In this document: positions 1-4,214 of the stretch, piece by piece
Layout of the letters: every line of letters begins with the position of its first letter
How positions within the stretch are numbered: the first letter of the stretch is position 1
Source: Pseudomonadota bacterium
GTDB taxonomy: Bacteria > Pseudomonadota > Alphaproteobacteria > Azospirillales > Azospirillaceae
Assembly: GCA_023416195.1 (NCBI GenBank)
Contig: JAEZID010000592.1
Span: 1-5,266 of the forward strand
Length of the DNA: 5,266 bases
Direction: 5' to 3'
The notes under the pieces: generated by a model
What the model saw: the letters and a program-made list of their open reading frames with translations, nothing else
Told to the model about the DNA's origin: nothing
Databases searched by the model: none
Program-made: the position numbers and the translations under genes

Positions 1-106
1 GCTGGCTGTAGACGCAGACGACCTCATGGCCCGCCTCGACCAGCGCGCGGAGGCTGGGCACGGCGAAGTCCGGCGTGCCCATGAAGACGAGGCGGAGCTT
101 GGTCAT
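1..106 (-). CDS. fmt: Methionyl-tRNA formyltransferase, N-terminal fragment (cut by window edge)
   Basis: The minus strand from the ATG at 104-106 reads MTKLRLVFMGTPDFAVPSL and continues to the window edge (35 codons). The FMGTPDFAVPSL stretch at residues 8-19 is the hallmark start of the Rossmann-like formyltransferase domain of Fmt, which transfers a formyl group from 10-formyl-tetrahydrofolate to initiator Met-tRNA in the cytoplasm. The rest of the gene, including the catalytic part and the C-terminal tRNA-binding domain, lies outside the window. It starts 19 bases after the def stop codon with no obvious Shine-Dalgarno, which suggests translation coupled to def in one operon. Identification is secure from the motif and from the neighbour; only the length is unknown. 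Confidence 0.93.
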   Translation of the reverse strand, partial: MTKLRLVFMGTPDFAVPSLRALVEAGHEVVCVYSQ

Positions 107-125
107 GTCGGTCGGTGCGTCCCGG

Positions 126-638
126 TCAGGCGTTCTGGCGCTGCATCTTCTGCACCTTGCGCAGAATCATGCCGCGCTTCAGCGAGGACAGGTAATCGAC
201 GAACAGGACGCCGTTCAAATGGTCGATCTCGTGCTGGATGCAGGTGGCGAGCATGCCGTCCGCGTCCATCTCCCGAACCTTGTTCTTCTCATCGAGGTAG
301 CGGACGCGGACCGCCTTGGGGCGGGTCACCTCGGCGTACTGCTCGGGCACCGACAGGCAGCCTTCCTCGCAGACGGACTTCTCGTCGGACGTCCAGACGA
401 TTTCCGGGTTGGCGAGGCGGATGGGGTTCGGCGGCTCCCCCTTTTCGTGCACGTCCACGACGATGACGCGCTCCAGCACGCCGATCTGCGGGGCGGCGAG
501 GCCGATGCCCTGGGCGGCGTACATGGTTTCCACCATGTCGTCCATCAGCTTGGCGACGCGCGCGTCGACCTTCTCGACGGGCTTCGCCTTCTGCTTCAGC
601 ACGGGGTGCGGGGCGACGAGGATTTCCAGAACGGCCAT
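126..638 (-). CDS. def: Peptide deformylase
   Basis: This 170-residue protein has the usual length for a type I bacterial deformylase. It removes the N-formyl group from new polypeptides as they leave the ribosome. All three family motifs are intact: GIGLAAPQ at residues 44-51, EGCLSVP at 92-98 and QHEIDH at 135-140. Cys94, His136 and His140 are the metal ligands (Fe2+ in the family) and Glu137 is the catalytic base. The C-terminal tail is basic (KRGMILRKVQKMQRQ), as in homologues that contact the ribosome. The start is the first ATG of the frame and gives the standard MAVLEI N-terminus; the ribosome site is weak (GAG about 5 bases upstream). fmt follows after 19 bases, and a sigma70-like promoter sits 40-68 bases upstream of the start codon. 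Confidence 0.97.
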   Translation of the reverse strand: MAVLEILVAPHPVLKQKAKPVEKVDARVAKLMDDMVETMYAAQGIGLAAPQIGVLERVIVVDVHEKGEPPNPIRLANPEIVWTSDEKSVCEEGCLSVPEQYAEVTRPKAVRVRYLDEKNKVREMDADGMLATCIQHEIDHLNGVLFVDYLSSLKRGMILRKVQKMQRQNA

Positions 639-677
639 GGGTGCTCGGCAACGGTGCGGGGGAGGTTACAAAATTCC

Positions 678-706
678 AAAATATGCAGGGTGGGCCGTCC
701 GGTCAA
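678..706 (-). promoter_or_regulatory. Sigma70-like promoter for def-fmt
   Basis: On the minus strand TTGACC (701-706) is followed after exactly 17 bases by TATTTT (678-683). The first hexamer matches the -35 consensus at 5 of 6 positions and the second the -10 consensus at 4 of 6. Transcription would start near 671, giving a leader of about 33 bases before the def ATG. The A/T-rich patch at 668-685 stands out in this GC-rich sequence. An 8-bp inverted repeat overlaps the promoter and is described separately. The motif match is seen directly; promoter activity is inferred. Confidence 0.6.
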
Positions 707-725
707 GGAACGCCAATGGCCCACC
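689..725. repeat. 8-bp inverted repeat overlapping the def promoter
   Basis: GGTGGGCC (689-696) and GGCCCACC (718-725) are perfect complements separated by 21 bases. One arm lies in the spacer of the predicted def promoter and the other just upstream of its -35 box. It could be an operator for a dimeric regulator, or the stem of a terminator for the upstream 74-residue gene, although no T-run directly follows the arm. The pairing is visible; the role is open. Confidence 0.4.
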
Positions 726-753
726 GTTGCAATCGGTTCTGAAAGGCGATCGG

Positions 754-978
754 TCAGAGCGGCGAGCGGGTGATCGTCTTGATGGGGCCGCGCGGGTTGC
801 CGGACATCTCGGCGATCTTGCGGTCCTGCTCCTCGATGAAGGCGCGGGCGGGCTCGTCGCCGTCCAGGCCGCCGACGAGGTTGCTCGGCACCTTGCGGTT
901 GGAGGTGCGGGCGCCGTCCTGGTAGAAGACGTCGAACAGGACGAAGCCGTTGTCGGCGGGTTGTTTCTTGCGGGCCAT
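754..978 (-). CDS. Small protein of unknown function, 74 residues
   Basis: I do not recognise a named family. The start ATG (976-978) is preceded by GGAG (988-991) at a 9-base spacing, a reasonable ribosome site. The protein is soluble and highly charged, with no signal peptide, membrane segment or cysteine. A basic start (MARKK) precedes a beta-like stretch GFVLFDVFYQDG (11-22), then RTSNRKVP (24-31), a turn GGLDGDEP (36-43), a predicted helix ARAFIEEQDRKIAEMSG (44-60) and a tail rich in Arg, Lys and Pro. It lies between the cold-shock gene and def. A terminator hairpin separates it from the former and a promoter separates it from the latter, so it may be transcribed alone. Codon use matches its neighbours, and competing frames here lack comparable start signals. 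It is probably a real small gene, but its function is not inferable. Confidence 0.72.
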   Translation of the reverse strand: MARKKQPADNGFVLFDVFYQDGARTSNRKVPSNLVGGLDGDEPARAFIEEQDRKIAEMSGNPRGPIKTITRSPL

Positions 979-1031
979 GGGGGAATGCTCCGGTGGCTGG
1001 GATGGCTGGGAAACGGATGACGCAAACGCGC

Positions 1032-1070
1032 AACGGAAAGGGGCACCGGTTTCCCGGTGCCCCCTCCGTT
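1032..1070 (-). terminator. Strong GC hairpin downstream of the cold-shock gene
   Basis: A perfect 10-bp stem GGGGCACCGG (1040-1049) / CCGGTGCCCC (1054-1063) has a 4-base loop. A 2x1 internal loop separates it from six further pairs, AACGGA (1032-1037) / TCCGTT (1065-1070). It begins 19 bases after the cold-shock stop codon. On the minus strand the inner stem is followed by TTTCCGTT rather than a clean T-run, so it may act as a terminator, a 3'-end stabiliser, or both. The near-symmetric structure would also form on the plus strand. Confidence 0.65.
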
Positions 1071-1088
1071 CCGAACGGGATCGGCGGA

Positions 1089-1298
1089 TCAGACCGCCTT
1101 CAGGTTCTCCGCCGAGGTCTTGCCGCGCTTCGGGTCGCGCTGCTCCTCATAGGAGATCTTCTGGCCTTCGTTCAAGGTGCCGAGACCGGCGCGCTCGACG
1201 GCGGAGATGTGGACGAAGACGTCCGGGCCGCCGTTGTCCGGCTGAATGAAACCATAACCCTTGGTGCTGTTGAACCATTTGATCGTGCCGACGGGCAT
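1089..1298 (-). CDS. CspA-family cold-shock protein (single cold-shock domain, 69 residues)
   Basis: This is a complete single-domain cold-shock protein, a five-stranded OB-fold that binds single-stranded RNA and DNA and acts as an RNA chaperone in the cytoplasm. It opens with MPVGTIKWFNSTKGYGFIQP. RNP1 is KGYGFI (13-18) and RNP2 is DVFVHI (26-31), with the aromatic residues Trp8, Phe9, Tyr15, Phe17, Phe28 and His30 that stack on nucleobases. The C-terminus SAENLKAV is typical of alphaproteobacterial paralogues. The ATG at 1296-1298 is chosen because GGAGG (1305-1309) sits 6 bases upstream. The frame is open further 5' but has no family similarity there. It is preceded by a 186-base leader/promoter region and followed by a hairpin, so it is probably monocistronic. 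The paralogue (cspA, cspD, etc.) cannot be assigned from sequence alone. Confidence 0.95.
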   Translation of the reverse strand: MPVGTIKWFNSTKGYGFIQPDNGGPDVFVHISAVERAGLGTLNEGQKISYEEQRDPKRGKTSAENLKAV

Positions 1299-1304
1299 GA
1301 TGGT

Positions 1305-1309
1305 CCTCC
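1305..1309 (-). promoter_or_regulatory. Ribosome binding site of the cold-shock gene
   Basis: GGAGG on the minus strand, 6 bases before the ATG, is the best Shine-Dalgarno in the window. It decides the start over an in-frame ATG 69 bases further upstream. Confidence 0.85.
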
Positions 1310-1461
1310 GTTTCGTGTGAATGGCGCCGCATCGAACGGTACGGCGCATCAGACTGTGTCCAGGCATAGCGACGATCTGGGCACCCGAAGGCGTAGCAGG
1401 CCGGCAGTCCGAAGCAGAATGACGGAAGGAACGTGGGGACCCGACCGGGCTTTGCAAGGCT
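1310..1461 (-). other. Cold-shock gene leader and promoter region
   Basis: This non-coding stretch lies between the rmuC terminator and the cold-shock ribosome site. It must hold the csp promoter because a terminator lies just upstream. I see no clean -35/-10 pair; TTGCAA (1451-1456 as read on the minus strand) is an isolated -35-like hexamer. Long leaders that fold differently with temperature are known for enterobacterial cspA. Whether this leader does so cannot be judged by eye. Confidence 0.35.
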
Positions 1462-1498
1462 AAAAAAGGGTCGGGGTATCCCACTTACGCTTCGACCC
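1462..1498 (-). terminator. Intrinsic terminator overlapping the rmuC stop codon
   Basis: On the minus strand GGGTCG (1498 to 1493) pairs with CGACCC (1473 to 1468). The 19-base loop itself contains GGG-ATA-CCC next to the closing arm, and the stem is followed directly by TTTTTT (1467 to 1462). The 5' arm is inside the last rmuC codons and the TAA (1485-1487) is in the loop. A stem plus an immediate T6 tract is the classic factor-independent arrangement, and it would insulate the cold-shock gene from rmuC read-through. Confidence 0.6.
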
Positions 1499-2906
1499 GC
1501 GTCCGAAGCTCCGGCGCCTGAAGGTGGCGCGGGGCGTGGTCGAGCGGCTCCAGCAGCGGGATTTCGGCGCCCTCCGGGGCGACGTGCAGGTCGCGGAAAC
1601 GCCGCGCGCTGACCAGCACGCGGGCCTCCAGGCTGCCGGCCGCGCCGTTGTAGCAGCCGACCGCCTTTTCCAGCTGGTGGCCCAGCCGCTCCATGTGGCC
1701 GCCGAGGTCGCACAGGCGCTTGTAGAGTTCGGCGCCCAGGCCGCTGATCTCGCGGGCGTTGTCGGCCAGCCGCTCCTGCCGCCAGCCGTAGGCGACGGCG
1801 CGCAGCAGCGCGATCAGCGTCGTCGGCGTGGCGAGGATCACGCGGTGGTCGATGCCGGCTTCGATCAGGGTCGGGTCGTGCTCCAGCGCGGCGGAGAAGA
1901 AGTTCTCGCCGGGCAGGAACAGCACGACGAATTCCGGGGTGTCCTCGAACTGGTCCCAATAGGCCTTGGCGCCCAGCTGCTTCATGTGGTCGCGCACGTG
2001 CCGGGCGTGGCGGGACAGGCCGTCCCGGCGGGCGTCGTCATCGCCCTGGATGCCGTCGAGATAGCCTTCCAGCGGCGTCTTGGCGTCCACGACGATGGTC
2101 TTGCCGCCCGGCAGCCGGACGATCAGGTCGGGGCGCAGCTTGCCGGCGTCCATGCCGGTCTTGTCCACGCTGGCCTGCTCGAAGAAGTCGCAGTGGTCGA
2201 GCATGCCGGCCATCTCGCAGACCCGGCGCAGCTGGATTTCGCCCCAGCGCCCGCGCGCTGCGGGCGTGCGCAGGGCGCGGACGAGGTTGCCGGTCTCCGC
2301 GCGCAGCTGGGTCTGGGATTCAAGCAGGGAAAGCACCTGCTGTTTCAGCCCTTCGTAGGCGCCGGCGCGGGTGCGCTCCATCTCCTGGATCTGGCCGTCC
2401 ATCTTCTCCAGCGACTGGCGGACCGGGGCGACGATCTCGGAAATGGCCGCCTGCCGCTTGTCCAGGTCGCCCCTGGCCTGCTCCTGGAAGGTCGCCAGCG
2501 TTTCCTTGGCGAGGTCGAGGAAGCTCTGGTTGTTGGAGCGCAGGGCCTCGGCGGACAGGGCCTTGAAGCTGTCGGCCAGCGCCGCCTGCGCCTGTTCCAG
2601 CAGGGCCAGTTTTTCGGCGTGGGCGGAGCGTTCCTTGGCGATGGTGGTGGTCAGTTCGGCCTGACGCTCGCGGGCGGCGGCCACCTCGCCGGTCAGGCGG
2701 GCGATCTGGTGGTCGCGCGCCTCGATGTCGTCGCGGAGATCGCCCTCGATCCGCTCGGCGAGGTCGAGTCGGGTCGCCAGCTCCGCGTGGAGGGCGCGGG
2801 CCTCGGCCTCCGCGCGTGCGGCGAACACGCGCAGAATCGCGCCCGCGAGCACCGCCCCCAGCAGAAGCCCGAGCGCCACCGACATTCCGTCGAACGCGAA
2901 CTGCAT
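1485..2906 (-). CDS. rmuC: DNA recombination protein RmuC
   Basis: This 473-residue RmuC family protein limits DNA rearrangements at inverted repeats in E. coli; its biochemical activity is poorly defined, though the core resembles PD-(D/E)xK nucleases. Layout: an N-terminal hydrophobic segment (about 9-28, SVALGLLLGAVLAGAILRVF) that probably anchors it in the inner membrane; a long Ala/Glu/Gln-rich coiled coil (about 30-210); then the conserved core. The core carries RGRWGE (218-223), RPDLIVRLPGG (258-268), VDAKTPLEGY (273-282), PEFVVLFLPGE (324-334) and ATPTTLIALLRAVAYGW (359-375). Asp260 with Asp274-x-Lys276 fits a nuclease-like active site. The ATG at 2904-2906 has a G-rich stretch 6 bases upstream; Met8 is an alternative start that keeps the whole hydrophobic segment. 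It is divergent from the Nudix gene and ends in a terminator, so is likely a single-gene unit. Confidence 0.95.
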   Translation of the reverse strand: MQFAFDGMSVALGLLLGAVLAGAILRVFAARAEAEARALHAELATRLDLAERIEGDLRDDIEARDHQIARLTGEVAAARERQAELTTTIAKERSAHAEKLALLEQAQAALADSFKALSAEALRSNNQSFLDLAKETLATFQEQARGDLDKRQAAISEIVAPVRQSLEKMDGQIQEMERTRAGAYEGLKQQVLSLLESQTQLRAETGNLVRALRTPAARGRWGEIQLRRVCEMAGMLDHCDFFEQASVDKTGMDAGKLRPDLIVRLPGGKTIVVDAKTPLEGYLDGIQGDDDARRDGLSRHARHVRDHMKQLGAKAYWDQFEDTPEFVVLFLPGENFFSAALEHDPTLIEAGIDHRVILATPTTLIALLRAVAYGWRQERLADNAREISGLGAELYKRLCDLGGHMERLGHQLEKAVGCYNGAAGSLEARVLVSARRFRDLHVAPEGAEIPLLEPLDHAPRHLQAPELRTRVEA

Positions 2907-2980
2907 GGAATACCCCGAGGTTTTCAGACTCGACGGGGAGGGTACAGGAACGAAAGGCGAAAGAGAACAGGTGATGAACG

Positions 2981-3017
2981 CAAGCGCGGCCGTTCGGGGC
3001 GCCGTTCAGGGCGCTTG
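2981..3017. repeat. Tandem 12-base repeat enclosed by a 7-bp inverted repeat
   Basis: CAAGCGC (2981-2987) and GCGCTTG (3011-3017) are perfect inverted arms. Between and into the right arm lie two adjacent 12-base copies, GCCGTTCGGGGC (2989-3000) and GCCGTTCAGGGC (3001-3012), differing at one base. The element sits in the 143-base gap between the divergent rmuC and Nudix genes, where both promoters must lie, so it is a candidate regulator site. It may also be chance structure in GC-rich DNA. Confidence 0.4.
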
Positions 3018-3043
3018 CCGGGCTCCGGCGTTCGCGCCATATC
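3015..3043 (+). promoter_or_regulatory. Weak promoter-like pair directly before the Nudix start
   Basis: TTGCCG (3015-3020) and CATATC (3038-3043) are separated by 17 bases, each matching the sigma70 consensus at only 3 of 6 positions. Transcription from it would begin about 3049-3050, at the Nudix ATG itself, which fits the absence of a Shine-Dalgarno there. This is suggestive only. Confidence 0.25.
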
Positions 3044-3049
3044 GGACGC

Positions 3050-3622
3050 ATGTCCGAGGAGAACACCCCGCAAGAAAAATCCCCACTGGGTCCCCGCATC
3101 CGCGCCATCCCGCCCGGCGAAGACCGCGAGCGGCTGATGTGTCCGGACTGCGGCTACATCGCCTACCAGAACCCGCTGATCGTGGTCGGGTCGGTGGCGG
3201 TGTGGGAAGACCGCATCCTGCTGTGCCGCCGCGCTATCGAGCCGCGCAAGGGCTTCTGGACCCTGCCCGCCGGCTTCATGGAGGAGCGCGAGAGCACCAT
3301 GGAGGGCGCCGCCCGCGAGGCGTGGGAGGAGGCACGGGCGACGATCGAGATCGACTCGCTGCTCGCCGTCTACGACATCCCGCGCATCAGTCAGGTGCAG
3401 ATGATCTTCCGCGCGCGGCTGCTCTCGCCCGACGTGTCCGCCGGCCCGGAAAGCCAGGAGGTCGGCCTGTTCCGCTGGGAGGAGATCCCGTGGGACGACC
3501 TGGCCTTCCCGACCGTGCATTGGGCGTTGCGGGAACACCGCGCAAGGCTGGGGCGCAGCGACTATGCGCCGGCCGTCAACCCGACGCCCGACGTGCTGGC
3601 GCAGTGGGAGCGGATGCTCTGA
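3050..3622 (+). CDS. Nudix hydrolase with N-terminal zinc-ribbon remnant
   Basis: This 190-residue protein should cleave a nucleoside diphosphate linked to another group (NDP-X), with Mg2+ or Mn2+; the substrate cannot be told. Residues 1-30 are polar, ending in IPPGEDRERLMCPDCGYIAYQNP. Cys31 and Cys34 are the second half of the zinc ribbon that usually precedes this family (Nudix_N_2 type). The first cysteine pair is absent, so zinc binding is doubtful. The Nudix fold runs from about 42 to 165. The Nudix box begins at Gly75, with Glu81, then R89-E90-A91-W92-E93-E94 carrying the metal-binding glutamates. The glycine expected at position 96 is arginine. The ATG at 3050 has no clear ribosome site, but the reading frame and homology do not extend upstream. 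It is divergent from rmuC and followed one base after its stop by a large palindrome. Confidence 0.9.
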   Translation: MSEENTPQEKSPLGPRIRAIPPGEDRERLMCPDCGYIAYQNPLIVVGSVAVWEDRILLCRRAIEPRKGFWTLPAGFMEERESTMEGAAREAWEEARATIEIDSLLAVYDIPRISQVQMIFRARLLSPDVSAGPESQEVGLFRWEEIPWDDLAFPTVHWALREHRARLGRSDYAPAVNPTPDVLAQWERML

Positions 3623-3623
3623 T

Positions 3624-3662
3624 ACCGAAGGCGTTTGATGACTTTCATCAAACGCCTTCGGT
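3624..3662. repeat. Perfect 18-bp palindrome, 3-base loop
   Basis: The arms 3624-3641 (ACCGAAGGCGTTTGATGA) and 3645-3662 are exact complements around CTT. The hairpin begins one base after the Nudix stop codon, so it could protect or terminate that transcript. However, it is followed by TTCAAACCC rather than a T-run. It is longer and more perfect than ordinary terminators here and is the first of three consecutive palindromes. Its symmetry makes both strands read similar short peptides (KAFD-x-x-HQTP in one frame). Confidence 0.85.
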
Positions 3663-3674
3663 TCAAACCCGGCA

Positions 3675-3695
3675 GCACATTGCGCAGCAATGTGC
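3675..3695. repeat. Second palindrome of the cluster: 9-bp stem, 3-base loop
   Basis: GCACATTGC (3675-3683) and GCAATGTGC (3687-3695) are perfect complements around GCA. It lies 12 bases after the first palindrome and has an unrelated stem sequence. Confidence 0.8.
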
Positions 3696-3702
3696 GAAAG
3701 GG

Positions 3703-3751
3703 GCATGCGGCCGGCAGATCATGAAACATTCATGCGCCGGCCGTATGATGC
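3703..3751. repeat. Third palindrome of the cluster: interrupted three-tier stem
   Basis: The outer pair is GCAT (3703-3706) with ATGC (3748-3751). The middle stem is CGGCCGGC (3708-3715) with GCCGGCCG (3736-3743). The inner stem is ATGAA (3721-3725) with TTCAT (3729-3733), closing a 3-base loop. Small asymmetric internal loops separate the tiers. The three-base loop is shared with the other two palindromes. Confidence 0.65.
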
Positions 3752-3839
3752 GGGCCGTCGGCAGCTTGTGTTTCCTATTCCACACGCCCGTGCACTAGGA
3801 TGCCGCCCCCAAACGGCTCCCCAAAAGGCAAGGACGACG
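3752..3839 (+). promoter_or_regulatory. Upstream region of the YjdM gene with ribosome site
   Basis: AAGGA (3830-3834) lies 5 bases before the ATG at 3840 and is a good ribosome site. TAGGAT (3796-3801) is a plausible -10 box, but no good -35 hexamer lies at the proper distance; TTGTGT (3766-3771) is 24 bases away. A promoter is expected here because the palindrome cluster separates this gene from the Nudix gene. Confidence 0.4.
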
Positions 3840-4196
3840 ATGGACAGCGAGTTGAAGTGCCCCCAGTGCGGCTCCGAACATGTGTATCAGGACGGTAGCC
3901 TGTGGATCTGCCCGGAATGCGCGCATGAATGGAACCCGGAAGCGGCCGCCGAGTCCGGCGCGGAGGCTTCAGGGGAGCAGGGCGTGCGCGACGCCAACGG
4001 GAACACGCTCGCCGATGGCGACAGCGTGACCGTGATCAAGGATCTGAAGGTCAAGGGCTCGTCGCTGGTCGTCAAGGGCGGGACCAAGGTGAAGAACATC
4101 CGTCTGGTGGACGGCGCCGACGGGCACAACATCGCGTGCAAGATCGACGGAATCGGCGCGATGAACCTGAAGTCCGAGTTCGTGAAGAAGGCCTGA
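3840..4196 (+). CDS. yjdM: YjdM/PhnA-family zinc-ribbon protein
   Basis: The 118-residue product closely follows the pattern of E. coli YjdM (formerly PhnA, about 111 residues). A zinc ribbon has Cys7-x2-Cys10 and Cys24-x2-Cys27 (KCPQCGSEHVY ... LWICPECAHEWN). A variable acidic Ala/Glu linker covers about 33-48. The C-terminal beta domain has DANGNTLADGDSVTVIKDLK (51-70), VKGSSLVVKGGTKVKNIRLV (71-90) and the ending KIDGIGAMNLKSEFVKK. All four cysteines are present. Cellular function is not established. Despite the old name and its place near phn genes in E. coli, the family is not the phosphonoacetate hydrolase also called PhnA, and no phosphonate gene is nearby here. The start at 3840 is chosen for its ribosome site and because similarity begins there; the frame is open upstream to 3690 but that part is non-coding palindrome sequence. 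Confidence 0.93.
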   Translation: MDSELKCPQCGSEHVYQDGSLWICPECAHEWNPEAAAESGAEASGEQGVRDANGNTLADGDSVTVIKDLKVKGSSLVVKGGTKVKNIRLVDGADGHNIACKIDGIGAMNLKSEFVKKA

Positions 4197-4214
4197 CGGC
4201 GGCCCGAAATCCGC

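Noticed and set aside
1089..1484. A 131-residue version of the cold-shock protein with a long N-terminal extension
   Set aside because: The extension has no family similarity and overlaps the rmuC terminator region. The GGAGG ribosome site supports the start at 1298.
1524..3137. A 537-codon open frame on the plus strand opposite rmuC
   Set aside because: It is the antisense shadow of rmuC in GC-rich DNA. The product is a low-complexity Ala/Gly/Leu/Gln/Val mix with no motif, while the opposite strand encodes an intact RmuC.
3638..3724. A 28-codon frame on the plus strand starting in the loop of the 18-bp palindrome
   Set aside because: It is a by-product of the palindromic sequence, with no ribosome site. 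The mirror frame on the other strand begins almost identically (M-x-x-IKRLR), as expected from symmetry.
3624..3751. CRISPR-like array
   Set aside because: The three palindromes differ in sequence and there is no repeated unit with regular spacers.
2924..3798. Long frames in other phases across the Nudix gene on both strands
   Set aside because: They are Arg/Ala/Pro/Gly-rich shadows without motifs. The Nudix box and zinc-ribbon motif place the real gene in the frame starting at 3050.
3690..4196. A 168-residue version of YjdM starting at 3690
   Set aside because: The first 50 codons run through the palindrome cluster and lack similarity. A ribosome site and the family start coincide at 3840.
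3840..4196. Phosphonoacetate hydrolase, from the gene name phnA
   Set aside because: That enzyme is an unrelated protein with the same symbol. The sequence here is a small zinc-ribbon protein of the YjdM type, and there are no phosphonate genes nearby.
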